In this document: in pieces, positions 24,777-33,968 of the stretch
Layout: each line of letters opens with the position of its first letter
Numbering within the stretch: position 1 is the stretch's first letter
NCBI GenBank assembly: GCA_910585725.1
Contig: CAJUFA010000007.1
Coordinates: forward strand, 59,299 to 123,298
Direction of reading: 5' to 3'
Length of the DNA stretch: 64,000 nt
Source: an uncultured Dorea sp.
GTDB lineage: Bacteria; Bacillota; Clostridia; Lachnospirales; Lachnospiraceae
Position numbers and translations under genes: made by a program
Notes under the pieces: generated by a model
Seen by the model: the letters and a program-made list of their open reading frames with translations, nothing else
Told to the model about the DNA's origin: nothing
Databases searched by the model: none

Positions 24777-26078
24777 ATGAAAATGAACAAAAAGATGATT
24801 TCCTTGACGCTGACGGCAATGCTTGGGCTTTCGCTTGCCGCATGCGGAGACAGTGGCTCTGCATCAAACGACGGTGGATCAAGTGAATCCGGCGGATCTG
24901 GAAGCGCGTCTTCCGATGTTGCGAACAAGGACAAACCTTTGGTATGGTTTAACCGCCAGCCGTCTAACAGTTCCACAGGAGAGCTTGATATGGCGGCGTT
25001 GAATTTCAATGATAATACATATTATGTTGGATTTGATGCGAACCAGGGCGCAGAGCTTCAGGGAACCATGATCAAAGAGTATATTGAGGCGAATATTGAC
25101 GGCCTTGATCGTAACGGCGACGGCGTGATCGGTTACGTACTTGCTATCGGCGATATCGGACACAATGATTCTATCGCACGTACCAGAGGCGTCAGAAAAG
25201 CGCTTGGCACGGGCGTTGAAAAAGACGGAGAGATCAACAGTGAGCCGGTGGGAACGAATACAGACGGTTCAGCATCTGCCGTGCAGGACGGAGAGCTTGA
25301 AATTGGCGGAAAGAAATATGTAGTTCGTGAGCTTGCTTCTCAGGAAATGAAGAATTCCGCAGGCGCTACATGGGATGCGGCGACCGCGGGCAACGCGATC
25401 GGAACATGGTCGTCATCCTTCGGCGAGGAAATTGATGTAATCGCTTCTAACAATGACGGAATGGGAATGTCAATGTTCAACGCATGGTCAAAGGATAATA
25501 AAGTTCCGACATTTGGTTATGACGCGAACTCCGACGCAGTAGCAGCGATTGCAGAAGGATACGGCGGAACCATCAGCCAGCACGCGGATGTTCAGGCTTA
25601 TCTGACACTTCGTGTTCTGCGTAATACACTGGACGGCGTAGATATTGATACAGGTATCGGTACGGAAGACGACGCGGGCAATGTCCTGAGCGACGACGTA
25701 TATGTATACAGAGAAGAAGAGCGTTCTTACTATGCATTGAATGTGGCTGTAACTTCAGATAACTATCAGGATTTTACAGACTCTACCAAGATTTATGATC
25801 CTGTTTCAACACAGCTTGACGAGAGCGCGCATCCTTCTAAGAAGGTATGGCTGAATATTTATAACGCATCGGATAATTTCCTGAGTTCAACCTATCAGCC
25901 GCTTTTACAGAACTATGATAAGCTGATGAATCTTGACGTTGATTACATTGGCGGCGACGGACAGACCGAATCCAATATCACCAACCGTCTCGGAAATCCG
26001 GCGGAGTATGATGCATTTGCAATCAATATGGTTAAGACGGATAACGCGGCTTCCTATACCTCACTGCTTAGCCAGTAA
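24777..26078 (+). CDS. mglB: Galactose/glucose-type ABC importer, lipoprotein binding subunit
   Basis: The 433-residue protein is longer than E. coli MglB (332) because of an insertion in the first lobe. It starts with a lipoprotein signal ending LSLAAC (Cys22), followed by a Ser/Gly/Asp linker. The mature part has the calcium-loop-like DRNGDGVIG and YVLAIGDIGHNDSIARTRG, as in MglB, so the ligand is probably galactose, glucose or a methyl-galactoside. It is the first gene of mglBAC, with GAAGGGAG before the ATG. The insertion of about 60 residues (around 165-215) is not in the classic protein. Family sure; ligand inferred. Confidence 0.85.
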   Translation: MKMNKKMISLTLTAMLGLSLAACGDSGSASNDGGSSESGGSGSASSDVANKDKPLVWFNRQPSNSSTGELDMAALNFNDNTYYVGFDANQGAELQGTMIKEYIEANIDGLDRNGDGVIGYVLAIGDIGHNDSIARTRGVRKALGTGVEKDGEINSEPVGTNTDGSASAVQDGELEIGGKKYVVRELASQEMKNSAGATWDAATAGNAIGTWSSSFGEEIDVIASNNDGMGMSMFNAWSKDNKVPTFGYDANSDAVAAIAEGYGGTISQHADVQAYLTLRVLRNTLDGVDIDTGIGTEDDAGNVLSDDVYVYREEERSYYALNVAVTSDNYQDFTDSTKIYDPVSTQLDESAHPSKKVWLNIYNASDNFLSSTYQPLLQNYDKLMNLDVDYIGGDGQTESNITNRLGNPAEYDAFAINMVKTDNAASYTSLLSQ

Positions 26079-26108
26079 TATTTGACATAAATCTTTATGG
26101 AATGAAGT

Positions 26109-26140
26109 ATCAGGGAGAAGAAATTCTCCCTGATAGTTTT
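26109..26140 (+). terminator. Attenuating hairpin between mglB and mglA
   Basis: ATCAGGGAGAA (26109-26119) pairs with TTCTCCCTGAT (26124-26134) around GAAA, followed by AGTTTTT. It probably lets the binding protein be made in excess over the ATPase and permease. Confidence 0.75.
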
Positions 26141-26185
26141 TGGAAGCACGAAGACACGAATCTACAGAAACAGGAGTAAAAAATA

Positions 26186-27694
26186 ATGGCAGATAAGAAA
26201 GATAATGTCGTCTTGTCGATACGCGGCATGAGTAAGTCTTTTGGCAGGAACCGGGTTCTGGATCATATTAATCTGGATGTAAAACGCGGGACGGTCATGG
26301 GGCTCATGGGCGAAAACGGCGCCGGGAAATCCACGATGATGAAGTGCCTTTTCGGAACGTATCAGAAAGATGAAGGAAATATTTTCCTTGGGGACAAGGA
26401 AGTCAGCTTCTCCGGACCAAAGGATGCTCTTGAAAATGGTATTGCAATGGTTCATCAGGAGTTGAATCAGTGTTTGGACCGGAATGTAATTGATAATTTA
26501 TTCCTCGGACGTTATCCGCGCAATTCTTTTGGCGTTATTGACGAGGGGAGAATGAAGAAAGAGGCTTCGGAATTATTCAGGAAACTTGGTATGACAGTAA
26601 ACCTTACGCAGCCTATGCGCAACATGTCTGTTTCTCAGAGACAGATGTGCGAAATTGCCAAGGCAATTTCCTATAATTCGGAAGTAATTGTTCTTGACGA
26701 GCCTACCTCTTCCTTGACCGTGCAGGAAGTGGATAAGCTGTTCGAGATGATGAGAATGTTAAAAGGACAAGGAATTGCGCTGATTTATATTTCTCATAAA
26801 ATGGATGAAATCTTTGAAATATGCGATGAAATATCTGTGCTTCGTGATGGAAATCTGGTTATGACGAAGGATTCAAAGGAGACGGATATGAACGAGCTGA
26901 TCGCGGCGATGGTCGGACGTTCTCTGGAAAACCGGTTCCCGCCTGTGGACAACGAACCAGGGGATACGATATTGTCTGTGCAGCATTTATCTACAAAATA
27001 TGAACCTCATCTGCAGGATATCTCCTTTGATGTGAAAGAAGGAGAAATCTTCGGTCTGTACGGACTTGTGGGGGCAGGACGTACCGAGCTTTTGGAAACT
27101 ATCTTTGGAGTACGTACAAGAGCGGCCGGGCAGATGTATTTTAATGGTCGGAGAATGGCTTTTAACAGCGCCAAGGAAGCGATGGATCACGGATTCGCCA
27201 TGATTACTGAAGAGCGGAAGGCGAATGGTCTGTTCCTGAAGGGAAACCTTACTTTTAACACTACGATTGCTAATTTAGAGCAGTACAAATCCGGCATTGC
27301 TCTGTCTGACGCGAAGATGACGAAGGCGACGGCGGATGAAATCAGAGTCATGCATACCAAGTGTATGGGACCGGAAGATATGATTTCCAGTCTTTCCGGC
27401 GGGAATCAGCAGAAGGTGATCTTTGGCAAATGGCTGGAGAGGGGACCGCAGATATTTATGATGGACGAGCCTACAAGGGGAATAGACGTAGGAGCAAAAT
27501 ATGAGATTTACGAGTTGATCATCAGTATGGCAAAACGAGGAAAAACGATTATTGTTGTCTCTTCCGAGATGCCGGAGATCCTGGGAATCACGAACCGTAT
27601 AGGGGTCATGTCGAACGGGCGCCTGTCAGGGATTGTGAATACAAAAGAGACAAATCAAGAAGAGCTGTTAAGGCTTAGCGCGAAGTATCTATGA
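26186..27694 (+). CDS. mglA: Galactose/methyl galactoside importer ATP-binding protein
   Basis: The 502-residue cytoplasmic ATPase has two fused ABC cassettes, as in MglA/RbsA/XylG. The first has Walker A GENGAGKST and Walker B VIVLDEPTSSLT; the second has the usual degenerate P-loop GLVGAGRTE, with signature LSGGNQQK and DEPTRGIDVGAK. Length matches E. coli MglA (506). The gene follows the attenuator hairpin. Its stop codon lies 18 bp before the preferred mglC start. Confidence 0.93.
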   Translation: MADKKDNVVLSIRGMSKSFGRNRVLDHINLDVKRGTVMGLMGENGAGKSTMMKCLFGTYQKDEGNIFLGDKEVSFSGPKDALENGIAMVHQELNQCLDRNVIDNLFLGRYPRNSFGVIDEGRMKKEASELFRKLGMTVNLTQPMRNMSVSQRQMCEIAKAISYNSEVIVLDEPTSSLTVQEVDKLFEMMRMLKGQGIALIYISHKMDEIFEICDEISVLRDGNLVMTKDSKETDMNELIAAMVGRSLENRFPPVDNEPGDTILSVQHLSTKYEPHLQDISFDVKEGEIFGLYGLVGAGRTELLETIFGVRTRAAGQMYFNGRRMAFNSAKEAMDHGFAMITEERKANGLFLKGNLTFNTTIANLEQYKSGIALSDAKMTKATADEIRVMHTKCMGPEDMISSLSGGNQQKVIFGKWLERGPQIFMMDEPTRGIDVGAKYEIYELIISMAKRGKTIIVVSSEMPEILGITNRIGVMSNGRLSGIVNTKETNQEELLRLSAKYL

Positions 27695-27711
27695 TGAGGG
27701 AGATGAAAAAT

Positions 27712-29367
27712 ATGGCGAATGAAAATGGTAAGATTCTTACGGCGGAAGAGGAGCAGAAGCTTCGTCAGCCGATTGAGGATTATGTAGGAAAAATTCAGGC
27801 AAAAATAGACGCTCTTAGACTGGACGGGACAGATAAGGTTATCTCTCTTCAGAACAGGATCGACGGATTAAAGAGAGATAAAGCCCTTACAAAAGCAGAC
27901 AGAGAGTCTCGTATTGCGAAGGCGCAGACAGAGATGGCAAAGGCGCAGGCGGTTGAGTCGCAGAATAAGGCTGAGATATCCAGGCTGATTACAGAGGCAG
28001 AAAGTTATATCAGGGCGCATTTTGATAAGGAGTATTATCAGCCGGTACATGCAAGCTGCGAGGCGCAGAAGGCGGCTGCCAATGCAAAATACCAGCAGAA
28101 GATTGCCGGGCTGGAAAAGGAGCATCAGGCGTCTCTTTCTAAACTTTCTGATCAACAGGAGATCAAAGAGGAGAAGTATGTCTACAAGAATCGGAAGTTT
28201 GACGCCAGGATGGAACGTGAGAAAGAACTTCAGCAGATCAAGGACAGGAGGCATACGGCTTATACATACAAATATCATTTGATCGATCTGCTGCGTATGT
28301 CAAAGTTCACTTTTGCCGAGACGAGAGCCCAGAAATGGGAGAACTATAAATATACGTTTAATAAGAGAGCTTTTTTGCTCCAGAATGGTCTGTATATCGC
28401 TATTATATTGATTTTTATAGCATTGTGTATTATTACGCCGATTGTGAAGAATTCACCGCTGCTTACATATAACAATGTATTGAATATACTGCAGCAGGCG
28501 TCGCCGCGTATGTTCCTTGCGCTTGGCGTTGCGGGGCTGATTCTTCTTACCGGTACGGATCTTTCTATAGGACGTATGGTCGGTATGGGCATGACGACGG
28601 CAACCATCATTATGCATCAAGGTATCAATACGGGAGCAGTGTTCGGGCATATCTTTGATTTTACAAAGATGTCTCTGATGGGAAGAGTAGTGCTGTCATT
28701 GGTGGTCTGTATCATCCTGTGCACATTCTTTACAACGATTGCAGGCTTCTTTACCGCGAAGTTTAAGATGCATCCTTTTATTTCAACCATGGCAAATATG
28801 CTGGTAATCTTTGGATTGGTTACTTATGCAACCAAGGGCGTGTCTTTCGGAGCCATCGAACCGGCGATCCCGAATATGATTATTCCGAAGATAAATGGAT
28901 TCCCAACCATTATTCTCTGGGCGGTAGCCGCTATTGCAATCGTATGGTTCATCTGGAATAAGACGACTTTTGGAAAGAACCTGTATGCGGTAGGCGGAAA
29001 TCCGGAAGCGGCGTCTGTTTCAGGTATTTCTGTATTTGCCGTAACAGTAGGAGCATTTGTTCTGGCGGGTATCCTGTATGGTTTCGGTTCATGGCTTGAA
29101 TGCGCCAGAATGGTAGGGTCCGGTTCGGCAGCTTATGGACAGGGATGGGAGATGGACGCAATTGCAGCCTGCGTAGTGGGAGGCGTATCCTTTACCGGAG
29201 GTATCGGTAAGATCTCCGGCGTGGTAGTCGGCGTATTCATCTTTACCGCATTGACGTATTCCCTGACAATACTGGGTATTGACACAAATCTGCAGTTTGT
29301 GTTCTCTGGAATTATCATATTAGTGGCGGTAACTCTTGACTGTCTGAAATATGTTCAGAAAAAATAA
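27712..29367 (+). CDS. mglC: Galactose importer permease with long N-terminal coiled-coil extension
   Basis: About 551 residues, against about 336 for E. coli MglC. The C-terminal 330 residues are a normal MglC/RbsC permease: TM1 from about residue 222, then NVLNILQQASPRMFLALGVAG and LLTGTDLSIGRMVG. The first 215 residues are extra, strongly charged and helical (Lys, Glu, Gln and Ala rich), likely a long cytoplasmic coiled coil, for example AKAQTEMAKAQAVESQNK. The ATG at 27712 has AGGGAG 9 nt upstream; an ATG at 27691 has no ribosome site. The frame is continuous, so this is one protein. The role of the extension is unknown. Confidence 0.88.
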   Translation: MANENGKILTAEEEQKLRQPIEDYVGKIQAKIDALRLDGTDKVISLQNRIDGLKRDKALTKADRESRIAKAQTEMAKAQAVESQNKAEISRLITEAESYIRAHFDKEYYQPVHASCEAQKAAANAKYQQKIAGLEKEHQASLSKLSDQQEIKEEKYVYKNRKFDARMEREKELQQIKDRRHTAYTYKYHLIDLLRMSKFTFAETRAQKWENYKYTFNKRAFLLQNGLYIAIILIFIALCIITPIVKNSPLLTYNNVLNILQQASPRMFLALGVAGLILLTGTDLSIGRMVGMGMTTATIIMHQGINTGAVFGHIFDFTKMSLMGRVVLSLVVCIILCTFFTTIAGFFTAKFKMHPFISTMANMLVIFGLVTYATKGVSFGAIEPAIPNMIIPKINGFPTIILWAVAAIAIVWFIWNKTTFGKNLYAVGGNPEAASVSGISVFAVTVGAFVLAGILYGFGSWLECARMVGSGSAAYGQGWEMDAIAACVVGGVSFTGGIGKISGVVVGVFIFTALTYSLTILGIDTNLQFVFSGIIILVAVTLDCLKYVQKK

Positions 29368-29392
29368 ATATATGGTTTTGAATTCATCGAAA

Positions 29393-29437
29393 CGCAAGAA
29401 AGAGTCAGACTTTGTTCTGGCTCTTTCTTGCGGTCTT
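29393..29437 (+). terminator. Terminator after mglC
   Basis: CGCAAGAAAGAG (29393-29404) pairs with CTCTTTCTTGCG (29421-29432), with an inner CAG/CTG, and ends in GTCTTTG. It divides the importer from the regulator genes. Confidence 0.75.
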
Positions 29438-29485
29438 TGTTATAATAATATAATAGTAAGGTCGTAGATATATGGAGAAACAAAC

Positions 29486-31108
29486 ATGGATAGATATACA
29501 GTGCTTTTGGTGGATGATGAAGAGGAAGTAATACAGGTTATCATGAAAAAGCTGAATTGGGAGGAGCTTGGTTTTTCCGTGGTAGGATATGCCTGTAATG
29601 GAGTGAAAGCTTTTGAAATGGTGGAAGAATATCAGCCGGATGTCGTTATGACTGATATCAAGATGCCGTATATGAATGGTATGCAGCTTGCGCATCTCAT
29701 TAAAGCAGAGTTTCCGTCGACTAAGATATTAATATTTACAGGATTTGATGAATTTGAATATGCCCGGGAGGCCGTTCATCTGGAAGTGGAGGAATATGTT
29801 CTGAAACCGGTGAATGCTTTGGAACTTGGCAAGGTGTTTACGCAATTAAAAAGCAAGCTTGATATGGAAATCAGTGAGAAACGAAATGTGGAGATACTTC
29901 AGAAGTATTATATGGAATCTCTGCCGCTTCTCAGGGCAAATTTTTATTCTATGTTGATGGAAGGCAGAATCCGGGAAGAGGAGATATCCGGATATCTTGA
30001 GGATTATCAGCTTTCTTTTCAGGAACCGTATTTGTGTTGTATTGTCGTGCATACTTCGGCCAGCCAGATACCGGAGGGGATGAATCCGGTACTTCTAACG
30101 ATATCAGTCAGGAAGCAGGCGGAGGAGCATCTGGGAGAAAGATGGAAGGCAAAGGCGTTTCCTTATCTTGAGAATATAGTTTTGATCGCGCAGTTAGGGT
30201 GTGAGAACGAGATCATAGAATTAACGGACGACTGCGACAGATTCTGTAAATATGCCCGCCATATTATCGGCGCGGTGGTCACCATAGGGATCGGACAGGT
30301 CTGCGATCATATCGCAGAGCTGGCTCAATCTTACGGCAGTGCGAGGACGGCGGTGTCCTATCGCGTGATCTATGGTGTATCCAGAGCGATCAATATGAAA
30401 GAGAATGTTCCTCAGGAGCTAAGTAAAGGGGAACAGACGGATGACGCCAGGCTGTCTTATCTTTTTAAGATGATCCGTCTGGGTTCAGAGGAGGATATTA
30501 TAGAAGCTGTGTCCGAATATATTCATCAGGCGGCTTTTCAGGAGACAACGCTTAAGCAATATCATGTGGATATCATGGAGCTGATCAGCGCATTATACCG
30601 ATTTGCGGTAAATCAGGAGATAGCGGCGGAAAGTTTTCCGGAGAATATGAAAGTGTTGTATGCGTGTCTTTTGGATATGGATGCAGACGCGCTTCAAGAG
30701 TGGATTACGAATATCAGTCTTTCTTTCAGGGAAGAATTGTTAGACATAAGGAATCAGTCTACAAGGTCGTTTGTATCGAAGGCCAAGGAATATGTGCATA
30801 ATAATTATACAGACGAGACTCTTTCTTTAGACAGGATATGTGAGGTTTTGGGGGTATCCAATTCCTATTTCTCTACTGTATTTAAAAAGAAGACAGGGAA
30901 TTCTTTTATCGGTTATCTGACCGATTACCGGATGGATCAGGCGTCCCGTCTGCTGATTGAAACCAATGATAAAAGTTATATGATAGCGAATCAGGTAGGA
31001 TATACGGATCCGAATTATTTTAGTTATGTTTTTAAGAGACGGTTCGGCGTATCTCCGTCGAGATATAGAACCGAGCATACAGAAGGTGATAACGGCAGTG
31101 AGAAGTAA
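29486..31108 (+). CDS. Response regulator with AraC-type DNA-binding domain (YesN-like)
   Basis: The 540-residue protein has an N-terminal receiver domain with acidic residues Asp10/Asp11, phospho-acceptor Asp57 in MTDIKMP, and Lys in EYVLKPVNA near residue 107. A long middle domain follows, then a C-terminal AraC HTH (about residues 435-535) ending FGVSPSRYR. This is the YesN architecture paired with YesM kinases for sugar control. The histidine kinase gene overlaps its 3' end by 11 bp. Together with the kinase it probably controls the neighbouring mgl genes; the tandem repeat before mglB is a candidate target. Confidence 0.92.
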   Translation: MDRYTVLLVDDEEEVIQVIMKKLNWEELGFSVVGYACNGVKAFEMVEEYQPDVVMTDIKMPYMNGMQLAHLIKAEFPSTKILIFTGFDEFEYAREAVHLEVEEYVLKPVNALELGKVFTQLKSKLDMEISEKRNVEILQKYYMESLPLLRANFYSMLMEGRIREEEISGYLEDYQLSFQEPYLCCIVVHTSASQIPEGMNPVLLTISVRKQAEEHLGERWKAKAFPYLENIVLIAQLGCENEIIELTDDCDRFCKYARHIIGAVVTIGIGQVCDHIAELAQSYGSARTAVSYRVIYGVSRAINMKENVPQELSKGEQTDDARLSYLFKMIRLGSEEDIIEAVSEYIHQAAFQETTLKQYHVDIMELISALYRFAVNQEIAAESFPENMKVLYACLLDMDADALQEWITNISLSFREELLDIRNQSTRSFVSKAKEYVHNNYTDETLSLDRICEVLGVSNSYFSTVFKKKTGNSFIGYLTDYRMDQASRLLIETNDKSYMIANQVGYTDPNYFSYVFKRRFGVSPSRYRTEHTEGDNGSEK

Positions 31109-32975
31109 GTATTTAATGCAGAAATGCCTGGATTTTTTTAAGGGAATAAAACCAAAAGGGATACAGTCAACGATTATGTTGGTGTTTTCTTTCATATCGA
31201 TCGCCGTAATGATGATATTGGGAGTGACGTTGTATTTCCGGGTTTCTGCGGCTGCCAGACAGGATACGGTTGCGAGTACGGAAAAACTGATGGAGCAGAC
31301 CGGAGAGAATATGGAAGATTATCTGATGAGTATGAGACAGATCTCGGACGCGGTCTATTATAACGTGATAAAGGAGAATGATTTTTCTGACAAGAATAAC
31401 GATATCCAGCAGGGAATGAAACGGATCTACGAGTCGAATAAAAGAAATCTGCGGAGTATTGCTATTTATAATGATTATGGAAGTCTGGAGGGGGCGGAGC
31501 CGGTGGTACTGCAAAAGGAAGACCCGAACGTTACCAGACAGGACTGGTATGTGCAGGCAAAAGAGGAGATGGAAAATATGCATTTTTCTACGCCTCATAT
31601 TCAAAATCTTTTTGACGACGCGTTCCGGTACTATTGGGTTATTTCTTTAAGCCGCGGAGTGGAGCTTACGGACGGCGGGGTCCCGCAGAGGGGAGTTCTG
31701 TTAGTAGATATGGATTATTCCAGTATCTCGCGGATGATGAACCAGATTAACGCTAAAAATAACGGACAATATTATTATCTGTGCGACGGCAGCGGCGAGA
31801 TTATCTACCATACCAGGCAGACGCAGATAGATAACGGAGCATACAGTGAAAACAGTAAAAAAGCGGCTGTATGCAAAGACGGTATTTACGATGAATACTT
31901 TCAGGGAGAGCGCCGCAAAGTAGTCGTGAATACCATCAGCTATACAGGATGGAAATTGGTAGGAGTCATTCCTTATTCAGTATTTACCTATGGAATGTTC
32001 GATATTCGGTATTTTATCGTTCTGCTGATTCTTCTGATGGCGATGATGCTTGGAGTGGTAAACAGAGTGGTGTCTGTCAGAATATCCAGCCCGATCCTAA
32101 AGCTAAATGATTCGGTTCTGGAATATGAAACAGGGAAAAAACCGAAGATCTATATAGGAGGCTCCATGGAGATCCGGCACCTGGGGAATTCTATACAACG
32201 GTCTTATGAGCAGATCGGTATGCTGATGCACAAAATTATTCTGGAGCAGACGGAGCGGAGGAAGAGTGAACTGGATGCCTTGCAGAGTCAGATTAATCCT
32301 CATTTTCTGTATAACGCTCTGGACTCTATTACCTGGATGGTTGAGGGAGAGAGAAACGACGAGGCTGTATTTATGATATCTCAGCTGGCGAAGCTTTTTC
32401 GAATCAGCCTTTCCAAAGGGCGTACGATCATTACAGTCGGCGATGAACTGCAGCATGCGCAAAGCTACATGAATATCCAGAGAGTACGTTATAAGAGTAG
32501 ATTTTCCTTCGTGATAGATGTGGATCCGGCAATTTACTCGTATTGTACCGTAAAGCTGATCCTGCAGCCTATCCTTGAGAATGCGATTAATTATGGCGTC
32601 GGCGGTATGGATGAGGATGATGGAGGAAGGATTAAAGTGACCGGAGGAAAGCAGGATGAGACGATCGTTCTTTCCGTGTCGGATAATGGTCTGGGCATGT
32701 CGGACGAGGAAGTCCGCTTTCTGCTGATAGATGATAAACGGAAACATAAGCATGGTTCCGGCGTCGGACTTGTAAATATCAACAATCGGATACAGCTCTT
32801 GTTTGGAAAGGAATATGGCCTTACGGTTGAGAGTGAACCGGACGAGGGAACTAAGGTGTCTATTCGTATTCCGGCAATTCTATATACGGAAGAGAATCAG
32901 GAGATGATAGAGGCGGGCCTCTCCCTTGGGAATGGCGGCGAAAGATACAAAAAAGAGCCGGAGGAGCGAAGATGA
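31098..32975 (+). CDS. Sensor histidine kinase (YesM-like)
   Basis: About 625 residues. TM1 (TIMLVFSFISIAVMMILG) is followed by an extracytoplasmic sensor region of about 230 residues (dCACHE-like), TM2 (FIVLLILLMAMMLGVV), a HAMP domain, and the His_kinase motif SQINPHFLYNALDSI with phospho-acceptor His402. The ATPase domain has DNGLGMSDEEV and GVGLVNINNR. The start is probably the GTG at 31098 with GAAGGTGAT upstream; an ATG at 31116 is the alternative. Overlaps with both neighbours show a tightly coupled operon. It is the partner of the preceding regulator. Confidence 0.9.
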   Translation: MRSKYLMQKCLDFFKGIKPKGIQSTIMLVFSFISIAVMMILGVTLYFRVSAAARQDTVASTEKLMEQTGENMEDYLMSMRQISDAVYYNVIKENDFSDKNNDIQQGMKRIYESNKRNLRSIAIYNDYGSLEGAEPVVLQKEDPNVTRQDWYVQAKEEMENMHFSTPHIQNLFDDAFRYYWVISLSRGVELTDGGVPQRGVLLVDMDYSSISRMMNQINAKNNGQYYYLCDGSGEIIYHTRQTQIDNGAYSENSKKAAVCKDGIYDEYFQGERRKVVVNTISYTGWKLVGVIPYSVFTYGMFDIRYFIVLLILLMAMMLGVVNRVVSVRISSPILKLNDSVLEYETGKKPKIYIGGSMEIRHLGNSIQRSYEQIGMLMHKIILEQTERRKSELDALQSQINPHFLYNALDSITWMVEGERNDEAVFMISQLAKLFRISLSKGRTIITVGDELQHAQSYMNIQRVRYKSRFSFVIDVDPAIYSYCTVKLILQPILENAINYGVGGMDEDDGGRIKVTGGKQDETIVLSVSDNGLGMSDEEVRFLLIDDKRKHKHGSGVGLVNINNRIQLLFGKEYGLTVESEPDEGTKVSIRIPAILYTEENQEMIEAGLSLGNGGERYKKEPEERR

Positions 32976-33946
32976 AAAGCAGTAATAAGATGTTTATTCT
33001 GACGGAAGCAGTTCTGGCTGTTATGGTGATTATAACGGTGTTTGGAATGCTCTGGGGTAAGAACGGCGAGAGGCAGAGGAGAGTTTCCGTGATTGTAAAA
33101 GGTTCGGATGATACCAGATGGGCGGCGTTTAAATATGGACTTCGGATGGCGGCGCAGGATGAGGGGATCGCGTTGTTTATAGCCAGTATGGGGGAAGATT
33201 TAACGGCGGAGGAAGAGATAGAAGCGATTGAAAGAGAGATTGATAACGGCGCGGATGCGGTCATTGTACAGCCGGTTTCGGGCGGTGATACGCAGAAGAT
33301 GTTAAAGAAGATAGAGAAAAGAGTACCGGTTATACTTGTAGAAGACACGGCGGCAGGAGGGAAAAAGGGGGTGGATATATCCGCCGTGAAACCAGATGAT
33401 TACGCGGTGGGACAGACACTGGCAGAAGAACTGCTGAAAGATTATAGCGGCAATATACGGGGCAAGACGCTGGGATTTGTGTCGAAATACGGCGATTCTG
33501 AGGCTGTACAGGAGAGGAAAAAGGGAATAGTTTCGGTATTGGAAGATACCGGTGTTAAAGCGGCATGGGAAGTTGCGAATTTCTCAAGGGATGAAGGAGA
33601 TATAGTTCTGGAGCAGAAATCAAAAGTAGACTTTGTGGTTGCTCTGGATGATTATAGTCTGGTGCTGGCCGGAAAAGCGGCTGCCTCCAACAATCTGCAT
33701 GGAGCATTGGTGTATGGAATCGGCAATTCTATGGAAGCGGTATACTGCCTGGATTCAGACTATGCCCAATGCCTGATAGTACCGGATGATTTTGATATGG
33801 GATATCAGAGTATGCTTGAAGCGTCGAAATCCTTTGGGCATTTGATCCGGAGAACGGAAAGCCGGACGATAAATTATACCATCATGAGGAAGAAGGATTT
33901 GTTTACAAAGGAGAATCAGAAAGTTCTCTTTACAATGGGCCAATAA
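32972..33946 (+). CDS. Membrane-anchored periplasmic-binding-protein-like sugar sensor
   Basis: The 324-residue protein has an N-terminal hydrophobic helix (EAVLAVMVIITVFGMLW) without a lipobox or clear cleavage site, so it looks membrane-anchored. The rest is a type I periplasmic binding fold similar to LacI/RbsB, with MLKKIEKRVPVILVEDTAAG and FVVALDDYSLVLAGKAAA. It overlaps the kinase gene by 4 bp. An anchored binding protein next to a YesM kinase suggests that it reports ligand to the kinase, as XylFII does with LytS in Clostridium. Lack of the MglB calcium loop sets it apart from the next gene. The sensor role is inferred. Confidence 0.7.
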   Translation: MKSSNKMFILTEAVLAVMVIITVFGMLWGKNGERQRRVSVIVKGSDDTRWAAFKYGLRMAAQDEGIALFIASMGEDLTAEEEIEAIEREIDNGADAVIVQPVSGGDTQKMLKKIEKRVPVILVEDTAAGGKKGVDISAVKPDDYAVGQTLAEELLKDYSGNIRGKTLGFVSKYGDSEAVQERKKGIVSVLEDTGVKAAWEVANFSRDEGDIVLEQKSKVDFVVALDDYSLVLAGKAAASNNLHGALVYGIGNSMEAVYCLDSDYAQCLIVPDDFDMGYQSMLEASKSFGHLIRRTESRTINYTIMRKKDLFTKENQKVLFTMGQ

Positions 33947-33968
33947 ATGGGAGTGAAATGAAGTTGTT

